Positions 7,224-15,054 of a stretch of DNA of 22,926 nt are shown piece after piece (the first letter of the stretch is position 1; every line of letters starts with the position of its first letter). Below the pieces are notes generated by a model, which searched no databases, had not been told where the DNA came from, and saw only the letters and a program-made list of their open reading frames with translations. Made by a program: the position numbers and the translations under genes. Where the stretch lies: positions 1 to 22,926 of IMG/VR virus record IMGVR_UViG_3300047666_000782; one strand, written 5' to 3'. The DNA comes from a virus.

Positions 7224-9860
7224 ATGGCGGACACTAAAAGTACGATTGAGCTAATTTTCGAGGGCGTCGATAAAACCTCGGCCGCCACTAAATCCGCGCT
7301 CGCCAATACCTCGAAATTTTCCCAGGGTGTAAGCTCGGCGACCCAGCCGATCGCGGATTTTACCGGCAGCGCCCTAAAATTAGAGGCCGCGATTATAGCC
7401 TCCGGGATCGCAATAACCGCGTTTTCGATTTCACTCGCTAGCGATTTCCAGAGCGCCGTCGCGGATCTCAGTAAAGTATTATCCGACACCGACGACATAG
7501 AACAGTATAAAAACCTCGCCGTCGAATTATCCCAGGAGTACGGCGTCGCGGCCCTGGACGTTTTGGGGGCGATCACAAACTACAAACAAGCCGGTTTTAC
7601 CGCTAAAGAGGCCGGCGAGCTCACTAAAGCGGGCCTCGATCTCGTTATCGCCGGCAGCGTAGAGGCGGCCCAGGGCGCCGATCTATTAGTCGCGTCGATT
7701 AAGGGTTTCGGGGCCGAGGCGGGCGACGCGTCGATTATTGTCGACCTGTTAAACCAAGTTTCTAACGAATACGCCGCCTCGACGGGCCAGTTATTGGAGG
7801 GTTTCGCGCAGTTATCCCCGGTCGCCCAGGCCGCCGGGTTATCGTTAGAGGAAACGATCGGAATACTAACGCCAGGTATTGAGGTATTCCAAAGCGGATC
7901 GGAGGTCGCCCAGGCGTTAAAAACAAGTTTACTAAGATTACTCGACGACTCTAAGCCAGTCCAGGAGGGGCTCGAGGCGCTAGGCGTTTCGCAGTTCAAA
8001 ACTAACGGCGAGCTCCGGAGCGCTCGGGATATCTATTTCGACGTCGCGGCCGCCCTGGGCGGTGTGGACGACTCACAAAAACTATTTATAGCGTCCCAGT
8101 TAGTCGGTATAAATCAGTCCGCGAAATTTATAGCGATTACAGACGGCCTCGACACGACTCTACGAATCGCCGGCGACGGTTTCGAGTTTTTAGGATCCGC
8201 AGCGAAGGAGGTCGCGGTCCAATTAGCGACCGCAGAAAAAGCCGGCGACCGTGCGAAACAGTCTTTCGTTAATTTATTCGTCGGGATTGGTACGCCGATA
8301 CTCGACGAGTTTACGGGGGTGGCGGACGCCCTGGCGGCTATTTTCCAGGCGATCGGCGACTCGGCGACAAGTGGCGACAGCGGTATCGGCACACTCGTTA
8401 GTTATATCGAGGGTGAATTTTCCGGGTTACAGGAGGTACTCGAGGAGGTCGCCAAAAATCTACCGGCCGCGCTCGAGCTCGCCGACTTTTCGGGGTTTAC
8501 CAATGGCGTAACCGTCGTAAGCGACGCGATAAAAAACTTATTCGAGGGCGTCGATCTCAGTTCCGCGGAGGGCCTGGCGGCGGCTATTACGGGAATCGGG
8601 ACCGCGTTCGAGGCGCTTTCTGAATTTTCCGGCGGGGTTATCGATTCGTTTAAACCGCTATTCGAGAAAATACTCGAGGTCGCCGGGGGTTTAAAGGATC
8701 TCGACGGCGTTACGTTTGAAACGCTCGGAAATATGGCGGGTTTCGCTACCCAGGCGAATATTCTAGCGAAGGGGTTAAACTCTCTACTCGGTCCCGTCGA
8801 GGCCCTGGTTTATATCCTGGCGGCCAAAAACGGCCTCGGGCTCGCCAGCGCGCTATTAGCGACGACGGCTAACGCGTCCAAGTTAGTAGGCGTTTTAGGT
8901 AGCGCCGGCCTGGTAGCCGCCGCGGGCGCCGCCGGTTTCGCGCTCGGGACCTTTTTAGATAAAGCCTCCGAGGATCTAACCGGGACTTCGATCAGTACGT
9001 TTTTAGTCGATACCGCTATTAATATGGGTTTACTCGACGACGCCGCCGGCGACCTGGTAGCCGGTTTAAACGATCTACCGTTCGCGGGGCTCGGAAAGGA
9101 CGTCGAAAGCGCCGCCGTCGCGTTATCCGGTTACGAGGACGTAATTAACTCAGTCGGGACCAATACGGACGCCGCCACAGATTCCTCGTTTAACTTTGCG
9201 GAGAGTATGGGGGGCGTGGCTAACAGCGTGGCCCAGGTCGGCCAGGAGGGGGTCGGAGAAATCCGCGCGCTATCCGACGGTCTATTAGACGCGGGGCAAT
9301 CCGCCGGGGAGCTCGACGAGGCCGGCCAAAGTCTCGGGGGTACGTTATCGTTCGTCGGATTACAGGCTAGCGAGGCCGCAGAGAAAACGAAATCCTGGTC
9401 CCAGGTCGTCGAGGAGCTATCGATCGAGGAGAAACTGGCGCTAATCGATGCCCAATCCGAAATTACGACCGCGAGAATCGACGCTGACGCGAAAAAAACA
9501 GTAGCGGCCTACGAGTCGATCACGGTTTCGATAGAGTCCACAGGGGAGTCGTTAACGAGCCTATTTGGACTATTGGGGGACGACTCGATTTCTAAGCTCG
9601 ATAAATTGGATATATCCGACCAGATCGAAAGAGAAAACAACCTCCGAGAAAAGACGTTCGAGCTACAGTCAAAATTGACCACGGCACAGATACGGGCCCT
9701 AAACGCCCAGGCCGACGCGCTCCGCGGAGGCGATCCGATAATAACGGTAAATGGCGACGGCCTGGCGCCGCATTTACAGGCGATCATGTTCGAGGTGCTC
9801 GACGCGATACAGATACAAGTTAACGCCGACGGGTACGGTTTATTATTGGGGACCCCATGA
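7224..9860 (+). CDS. Tail tape measure protein (878 aa)
   Basis: The N-terminal third carries the TP901-type tape measure core: SDFQSAVADLSKVLSD, LAVELSQEYGVAALDVLGAI, YKQAGFTAKEAGELTKAGLD and VSNEYAASTGQLLEGFAQLS. The middle has hydrophobic, Gly/Ala-rich segments (ALLATTANASKLVGVLGSAG, LVAAAGAAGFALGTFLD) as in tape measures that may form a channel in the host membrane. The C-terminus is helical and charged (EREN...LREKTFELQSKL). Lengths around 880 residues correspond to tails of roughly 120-140 nm by the usual 1.5 angstrom per residue rule. The start is three bases after the G-T stop; TGA overlaps the next ATG. Confidence 0.9.
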   Translation: MADTKSTIELIFEGVDKTSAATKSALANTSKFSQGVSSATQPIADFTGSALKLEAAIIASGIAITAFSISLASDFQSAVADLSKVLSDTDDIEQYKNLAVELSQEYGVAALDVLGAITNYKQAGFTAKEAGELTKAGLDLVIAGSVEAAQGADLLVASIKGFGAEAGDASIIVDLLNQVSNEYAASTGQLLEGFAQLSPVAQAAGLSLEETIGILTPGIEVFQSGSEVAQALKTSLLRLLDDSKPVQEGLEALGVSQFKTNGELRSARDIYFDVAAALGGVDDSQKLFIASQLVGINQSAKFIAITDGLDTTLRIAGDGFEFLGSAAKEVAVQLATAEKAGDRAKQSFVNLFVGIGTPILDEFTGVADALAAIFQAIGDSATSGDSGIGTLVSYIEGEFSGLQEVLEEVAKNLPAALELADFSGFTNGVTVVSDAIKNLFEGVDLSSAEGLAAAITGIGTAFEALSEFSGGVIDSFKPLFEKILEVAGGLKDLDGVTFETLGNMAGFATQANILAKGLNSLLGPVEALVYILAAKNGLGLASALLATTANASKLVGVLGSAGLVAAAGAAGFALGTFLDKASEDLTGTSISTFLVDTAINMGLLDDAAGDLVAGLNDLPFAGLGKDVESAAVALSGYEDVINSVGTNTDAATDSSFNFAESMGGVANSVAQVGQEGVGEIRALSDGLLDAGQSAGELDEAGQSLGGTLSFVGLQASEAAEKTKSWSQVVEELSIEEKLALIDAQSEITTARIDADAKKTVAAYESITVSIESTGESLTSLFGLLGDDSISKLDKLDISDQIERENNLREKTFELQSKLTTAQIRALNAQADALRGGDPIITVNGDGLAPHLQAIMFEVLDAIQIQVNADGYGLLLGTP

Positions 9861-11272
9861 GGATAGCAATTAATACCCTGGTTTTTGATCTACTCGGCGC
9901 CGTCGATTTTGAGGTCGTCCAGCCATTCGAGAGCGACGAAACTCGCCGGCGGGTTACGCGTGTCCCTACCCTGGACGGATCCGCGGCGATTAATGATTAC
10001 GGGTATTCGGAAGCCGATCGCACGATCTCATTTAAATGGGCGACAGTCTCGGCCGCGCATACCGCCCAGGTCGAGAGATTATTTAGGCTATACGCTAACG
10101 TGAGAGTGTGCCGGGGGGTGGATGTTTTTACTACGGTCCCCCAGGTATTTAAACCAGGCGTCGCGGAATGTTCGGCGACTTTTTTAGTGCTGAATAAGTC
10201 GGCGGAGTATGTGACGCCACCGGCGCCGACTCCGGTAGTGCCGGACGGCCCGGATCCAGCATTACCGCCCGACCCCAGCCCAGGCGGCGCGGTCGGTAGT
10301 TTTACGTCCCTTACAGTCATTAACGCGGGCGTTATCACCAATACCCCGGACGGGACGTATAACTACAAAAACCCCGGTATTACAAACGGCGGCGGCCGCG
10401 GCGGTGCGGTAGCCCTGGTAATATCTGGCGGCGTGGTAACGTCCGCGACGCGCGTAGCGGGCAGAGGTAACGGCGGATATTATTACAGCGTCGGCGATCA
10501 GTTCGTCGCAGACCCGACAGGAAATAGCCAGTCGACCCACCCTAACCGGGCGGATATGACTACCTATCCGATTCTACAAGTCGCCGCTATAAGTACCGCG
10601 GACGCGTTACCCGCGTCGGATATGTGGGCGCCTGGCGGGGTGGCGCCGAAAGTCGAGGGATCATATACGGCGCCAACGGCTACACAGACCGCATGGGTTC
10701 CGGCGACTAACGTACAGACCGGCGGCGCGACCGGGGTAATGCTCAAGCTAACAATGTCCAACGGGGCGTTACTTAATACCGTATCGGGTATAAATGCGGC
10801 CAATCCCAACGCGAGAAGGGCGGCGGCTACCAGCTACGAGCCAGGCGACGAGCTCGCTCTCGATCTATCCATTTTCGGAGTAACCAACGTAACGACGGCG
10901 CCGGTGTGGCGCGTTAGATACCTCAATCCGCCATTTTTATACGACGCCTTTCCCGGTTTTGGCGGTTACGTTAACCGCGTTAGTTGTACGGTATTGGGCA
11001 CTATGTCAGGCGTCCCGGACGACCTATATACATCGGTGGCCGAGGTTTCTAATTCCGGGTCGGGCTCCGGCGCGCTATGGGCCGTGCGGACTATCGGTAA
11101 CGCCGTTAACGGCGCTAACGCCGTGGGTATATTTGGGTTCAATTTCGGAAACGCTAATTACGCCGCCGGGGATACCATCGTTTTAAATTTAGCCGCGGCA
11201 GTTCCAGGCGGCGCGTCGGTGTCGGTTAACCCGACTATTGTCGTTACCTATTGCGAGATCGACGAAGATTAA
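9857..11272 (+). CDS. Tail-tip or fibre-like structural protein (471 aa)
   Basis: Directly follows the tape measure with ATGA overlap. Residues 1-~115 form a compact domain (FEVVQPFESDETRRRVTRVP, GYSEADRTISFKW) reminiscent of proteins at the tail tip that bind the end of the tube. A Pro-rich linker (PPAPTPVVPDGPDPALPPDP, ~121-142) separates it from a long Gly/Ala/Thr-rich beta-type region (~145-471) of the fibre or decoration kind. I do not recognise a named family. The modular build suggests a tail-attached N-domain carrying an exposed receptor-facing domain. Confidence 0.6.
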   Translation: MRIAINTLVFDLLGAVDFEVVQPFESDETRRRVTRVPTLDGSAAINDYGYSEADRTISFKWATVSAAHTAQVERLFRLYANVRVCRGVDVFTTVPQVFKPGVAECSATFLVLNKSAEYVTPPAPTPVVPDGPDPALPPDPSPGGAVGSFTSLTVINAGVITNTPDGTYNYKNPGITNGGGRGGAVALVISGGVVTSATRVAGRGNGGYYYSVGDQFVADPTGNSQSTHPNRADMTTYPILQVAAISTADALPASDMWAPGGVAPKVEGSYTAPTATQTAWVPATNVQTGGATGVMLKLTMSNGALLNTVSGINAANPNARRAAATSYEPGDELALDLSIFGVTNVTTAPVWRVRYLNPPFLYDAFPGFGGYVNRVSCTVLGTMSGVPDDLYTSVAEVSNSGSGSGALWAVRTIGNAVNGANAVGIFGFNFGNANYAAGDTIVLNLAAAVPGGASVSVNPTIVVTYCEIDED

Positions 11273-11324
11273 AAGCGCCCGTATTTTACAGGCGCAAAAA
11301 AACAGAATAGAGGGCGGTTAAATA

Positions 11325-11543
11325 ATGACAACACAGACAAGACTAGACGCCTACCTGGCGGCCGAGCTCGAGATTTTAAAGGGCCAAGAGATCCGACACG
11401 GCGACAAAACGCATAGAATGGCGGAGCTCGAGCAAGTCCGAGACATAATCGAACGACTAGAGGGTAGGCTAGCGAGAGAGGCCGCGAAGGCCGCCGGCCT
11501 AAATTTACGACACAGCCTCGCCAATTTAAACCGAGGGGGCTAA
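11325..11543 (+). CDS. Head completion / neck protein, gpW- or DUF6148-like (72 aa)
   Basis: The small helical protein begins TRLDAYLAAELEILKGQEIR and has a charged second helix (MAELEQVRDIIERLEGRLAR), the helix-hairpin-helix outline of gpW and of DUF6148 proteins. It sits immediately upstream of the portal gene, as W does before B in lambda. gpW-type proteins bind under the portal after DNA packaging and create the surface for head-tail joining. A GAGGG site precedes ATG 11325 by about 11 bases. Its stop is one base before the portal GTG. Confidence 0.65.
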   Translation: MTTQTRLDAYLAAELEILKGQEIRHGDKTHRMAELEQVRDIIERLEGRLAREAAKAAGLNLRHSLANLNRGG

Positions 11544-11544
11544 T

Positions 11545-13023
11545 GTGAATAACTTAGATAAATTAATCGGCTACTTTTCACCAGGCGCGGCGGTAAAACG
11601 TGAGGGCGCCCGGAAGGTACTCGGCTATTACGAAGCGGCGGAGCCCTCGAGGATGAGGAATTTTTATCGTAGCCGCGGAACACAGAACGAGCTAATGCAG
11701 CGCTCGGCCGTGGCAATCCGGACACAGACCCGCCACCTAATACGAAACCACGACCTAGCCCGCGGAGCGCTCCGGACCCTGGTTAATAATGTCGTGGGTG
11801 CGAAGGGGATCGGAGTCGAGCCCCAGCCTAGAAATAACGACGGAGAAATTAACGACGAGTACGCGAAAACCCTATCGACACTATATCGGGAGTGGTGTCG
11901 TAAGCCGGAAGTAACCCACCAGCTCAGTTATAGCAGGGTACAGCGCGCCGCGGTCCGGGCGTGGGTCCGGGATGGGGAAATTTTCGCGCAGATGATACAG
12001 GGCAGCGCCGCCGGACTCGATCACGGGTCGACCGTGCCATTTTCTCTCGAATTATTCGAGGCGGACCTAGTACCGTTCGATCTAAATTCGGAAGTCGATA
12101 AAATAGTCCAGGGGGTGGAGCGTAATCGATGGGGTCGCCCGGTCGCGTTACACGTTATACAGACCGAGCCCTGGAAAGCGTCCGCCCCGGCGCGCGCGAA
12201 TACGACGCGGATCCCGTGGTCCAGAGTTTTACATCTCGCCTCGATGGACAATATCGGCCAGGTCCGAGGTATGTCGGAGTTCGCCAGCGTTATACAGCGC
12301 CTCGAGGACATTAAGGATTACGAGGAGTCGGAAAGAGTCGCCGCGAAAATTGCGGCAATGTTAACGGCCTACGTTAAAAAGGGCTCGGCCGATCAATTCG
12401 ACGCGACCGCAGTAGCGGACGCGGACCGGGAAATAAAATTCCAACCGGGAATGGTAATCGACGATCTACAAAGTGGCGAGGAGATCGGCCTAATAGATTC
12501 GACACGGCCTAATAGTAACCTCGTTAAATTTAGACAGGGCCAGCTCCGCGCCGTCGCCTCCGGCCTGGGCGGTAGTTATTCGTCGATCAGTAAAGACTAT
12601 AACGGGACATATTCGGCCCAGCGCCAGGAGCTCGTCGAGCAGTGGATTAACTACGCCGTTTTAACCGACGATATGGTATGTGATTTCGTACAGCCTACCT
12701 GGGCGAAATTCGTAGAAACGGCCCACCTATCGGGGGTGGCTCGCCGCCCGGCGGAAGTAATCGAGGATACCGCGGCCGACGCGTTTTTCGTCGCCCAGGC
12801 CATGCCGTGGATAGATCCACTAAAAGAGGCGCTGGGATCCGAGGCGCTAGTTAAGGCCGGTTTCGCGTCCGAAATAGAAATGATACGACGAAGGGGCGGA
12901 GATCCGCGCCAGGTTATGGAACAGATCCAGAAGTGGAGAGAGGAGGCCGCCGAGCGCGGGCTCGTTTTCTCGAGTAACGAGGCCGCATTACAAGCGGCGA
13001 CAATCGCCAGCGCCACCGAATAG
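11545..13023 (+). CDS. Portal protein, lambda gpB family (492 aa)
   Basis: The whole length fits lambda-type portals: N-terminal AAEPSRMRNFYRSRGT, RNHDLARGALRTLVNNVVGA, the WVRDGEIFAQMI segment, WGRPVALHVIQTEPW, IPWSRVLHLA, QVRGMSEFASVIQRLEDIKDY and the family signature SSISKDYNGTYSAQRQE. It forms the dodecameric DNA gate at one head vertex, the docking site of the terminase. GTG 11545 has GAGGGGG six bases upstream; the nearby ATG 11543 is followed at once by a stop. The C-terminal ~55 residues recur in the next gene. The position after the tail genes is unusual. Confidence 0.92.
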   Translation: MNNLDKLIGYFSPGAAVKREGARKVLGYYEAAEPSRMRNFYRSRGTQNELMQRSAVAIRTQTRHLIRNHDLARGALRTLVNNVVGAKGIGVEPQPRNNDGEINDEYAKTLSTLYREWCRKPEVTHQLSYSRVQRAAVRAWVRDGEIFAQMIQGSAAGLDHGSTVPFSLELFEADLVPFDLNSEVDKIVQGVERNRWGRPVALHVIQTEPWKASAPARANTTRIPWSRVLHLASMDNIGQVRGMSEFASVIQRLEDIKDYEESERVAAKIAAMLTAYVKKGSADQFDATAVADADREIKFQPGMVIDDLQSGEEIGLIDSTRPNSNLVKFRQGQLRAVASGLGGSYSSISKDYNGTYSAQRQELVEQWINYAVLTDDMVCDFVQPTWAKFVETAHLSGVARRPAEVIEDTAADAFFVAQAMPWIDPLKEALGSEALVKAGFASEIEMIRRRGGDPRQVMEQIQKWREEAAERGLVFSSNEAALQAATIASATE

Positions 13024-13034
13024 AGGGTTAAAAT

Positions 13035-13352
13035 ATGCCAGCATCATCAGCAGCGACCGCCGCGGTTTCAAATATCGCCGGCGCCCGCGAGGCCGCTATC
13101 GACCTGGCGGAAGGTTTAGCCCAGGCGAGCCCGTGGCTTAAAAACTCCCCGATCGTGTTCGACCTTGATTTTTTAACCGAGGTAATCGAGATCAGACTCG
13201 AGGAGATCAGGGCCGCCGGGGGTGGCGTTTCGGATTTCGTGGAGCAAGTCGGCCAGGTCCGCGCGGAGGCCGAATCGAAGGGCGTTATTTTCTCGAGCTC
13301 GGCCGCGGTGCTCGAGCAAATGGCGGGCGCGATTTACGCGGCCACCGAATAG
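13035..13352 (+). CDS. Small paralogue of the portal C-terminal tail (105 aa)
   Basis: Not a recognised family on its own, but its last ~55 residues repeat the end of the preceding portal. Portal RRRGGDPRQVMEQIQKWREE aligns with RAAGGGVSDFVEQVGQVRAE here; portal RGLVFSSNEAAL aligns with KGVIFSSSAAVL; both end in ATE. The DNA also shares TTTTCTCGAG and GCCACCGAATAG. The N-terminal half (AAVSNIAGAREAAIDLAEGL) is helical and has no portal counterpart that I see. It may be a separately made portal-tail module binding the portal, W or terminase. A GAGGG site precedes ATG 13035 by about nine bases. Confidence 0.65.
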   Translation: MPASSAATAAVSNIAGAREAAIDLAEGLAQASPWLKNSPIVFDLDFLTEVIEIRLEEIRAAGGGVSDFVEQVGQVRAEAESKGVIFSSSAAVLEQMAGAIYAATE

Positions 13353-13363
13353 GCGGGCGTTTT

Positions 13364-13753
13364 ATGACAGTCCCGACAGCGCCGACCTATGGAGTATCTA
13401 CCCTAGTCGCGGTCCAGACCGCGGTACTAGCGAAAATAGACGCCGCGGTGGGTGGGGGTAAGGTGCGAATGCGGTCGGCTACAGATCAGCTACTCGTTAC
13501 CATCCCGCTAACAGATCCCGCCGGGACCGTTTCGGCCGCGGGTGTGTTAACACTAACCGCGGCCGGTACAGACACCAGCCCGATACTAGGGACGGTCGCC
13601 TACGCAGAGATCACCGACGCGAGCGACGTCGTAATACTCTCGTTACCGGCCCAGGCCGGGACGGTCGCCGTATCGGGTAAACTCGTTATAAACACGCTCG
13701 ATGTGGTCCCCGACGCAGTGTTTACGCTTGCTACGATAACAATAGGCCCCTGA
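13364..13753 (+). CDS. Small beta-rich phage structural protein (129 aa)
   Basis: Unrecognised beyond a resemblance to small phage proteins encoded near tail fibre genes. It has a short N-terminal helix (VSTLVAVQTAVLAKIDAAVG) followed by repeated Thr/Val/Ala strands (TVSAAGVLTLTAAG, GTVAVSGKLVINTL). No Cys, no membrane segment. The composition and the tight spacing to the LamG-like gene (one base) suggest a virion component at the tail end or an appendage. Function is not determinable here. Confidence 0.6.
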   Translation: MTVPTAPTYGVSTLVAVQTAVLAKIDAAVGGGKVRMRSATDQLLVTIPLTDPAGTVSAAGVLTLTAAGTDTSPILGTVAYAEITDASDVVILSLPAQAGTVAVSGKLVINTLDVVPDAVFTLATITIGP

Positions 13754-13754
13754 T

Positions 13755-15053
13755 ATGGCGGATCCGATTCTAACGAATGTCGTAATGTGCTCGAATTTTA
13801 TCCAGGAGGTGAGCTCGACGTTTTATCGTTCCGAAATCGATAACCAATTATGGCAAATGGTAAACAACGCCGAGCTAACGACAGCACAGACAAAATTTAG
13901 CAATACAACATTACATACTGACGGGGATACGGATCGGGCGACCTATGGCTCGGCGTCCGAGTTCGCCTTTATTTCAAATAAAACCACGGACTGGACGCTC
14001 GAATTTTGGATCTATATTCCGGATGTGGCGGCGTCGGATAAAATTATATTATCGACCAGGAGCGCAAACCTAGGCGGGTTTTCGATCACGGTCTACGATA
14101 CTGGTAGCCTGGTATTTTACGACGCCACGACCGGACTCTATTACTTTGAAACCGCGGCCGCGACGATCACCTCCGCGACCTGGCATTATATAAAATTTAC
14201 GTCGGTGGTCCTGGCGTATCCCGACGGGTACGCCTCTATGTATTTGAATGGGTCCCTAGTCGGTACGAAAACGCTAGTAGGTGCGACTCCGATCTCCCCC
14301 TATAATGGCAATCTGTTATTAATGCTCGGCGGCGGCCAAACGAGCACAATCCGCGACGCCAACGCCTACTATGGACCGATGCGGATAACGGCCGGCCAGG
14401 CGCTAAACGATACGGACGTCCCGACGGCAATTTTTAACACTACGGCCCAGTATACGGGGATCATATCGTCGCCGGGGGCGAGTGGTACGCCTACTATATT
14501 TGGCGTAAACGATTTTACCGGGGGTCTAACCGGAAACGAGCCTACCGCGTGGGTAATGGATCTAACCACGGCGTCCGGAGTCGTTCGGGTCCCGATTTCT
14601 TCCTACAATGCTACACTCAAAACCGGGACCAGTAATTATGTCCAGGTCGTAGTCCCGGCCGCGGCCGCCTGGGAATCGACTATCGCCGCGGCTACTGAAA
14701 TGGTAATTAGTCGTATCGTGCAAATAGGCGGGGCGCCATTTACCTACCCAATGGCGACGGCGCCGGTTCAGACTAAACGCTCGGATCTAAGCCCGACGGC
14801 CCTAACCTATACACTATCGGGATACGCGCCAGGTAATCCCGTGGACCCAAACCCGCCCGCCGCCAGCAATCGGACACTAACGGGCGTTAGATCCATTACA
14901 ACGGGTAGCGGAATTAGGGCCCGCGCCGACATTGATTTTATATTACGACCAGGGGATCGCGCATTCGCTAACGGGGTCGAGATTATCGTTAGTTATATTA
15001 ATTACTACGTTAACAATTCCGACGCCTATATGGATTGTGGGCAGTCGTCCTAA
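13755..15053 (+). CDS. Putative tail fibre/appendage protein with LamG-like lectin domain (432 aa)
   Basis: Residues ~60-215 show the concanavalin/LamG (Laminin_G_3) pattern: SASEFAFISNKTTDWTLEFW, IILSTRSANLGGFSIT, SATWHYIKFT, ASMYLNGSLVGTKTL and NAYYGPMRITAGQALND. Such domains bind sugars, so host receptor recognition is the likely role. The C-terminal half (~225-432) is Thr/Ala/Gly-rich and unrecognised. It begins one base after the upstream stop and ends one base before the next ATG. Assignment to a fibre or head appendage is by domain and context. Confidence 0.68.
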   Translation: MADPILTNVVMCSNFIQEVSSTFYRSEIDNQLWQMVNNAELTTAQTKFSNTTLHTDGDTDRATYGSASEFAFISNKTTDWTLEFWIYIPDVAASDKIILSTRSANLGGFSITVYDTGSLVFYDATTGLYYFETAAATITSATWHYIKFTSVVLAYPDGYASMYLNGSLVGTKTLVGATPISPYNGNLLLMLGGGQTSTIRDANAYYGPMRITAGQALNDTDVPTAIFNTTAQYTGIISSPGASGTPTIFGVNDFTGGLTGNEPTAWVMDLTTASGVVRVPISSYNATLKTGTSNYVQVVVPAAAAWESTIAAATEMVISRIVQIGGAPFTYPMATAPVQTKRSDLSPTALTYTLSGYAPGNPVDPNPPAASNRTLTGVRSITTGSGIRARADIDFILRPGDRAFANGVEIIVSYINYYVNNSDAYMDCGQSS

Positions 15054-15054
15054 T

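Noticed and set aside
14932-15054. Upstream extension of the 15055 gene
   Set aside because: It lies inside the LamG-like gene; ATG 15055 directly after that stop fits the tight spacing of the operon.
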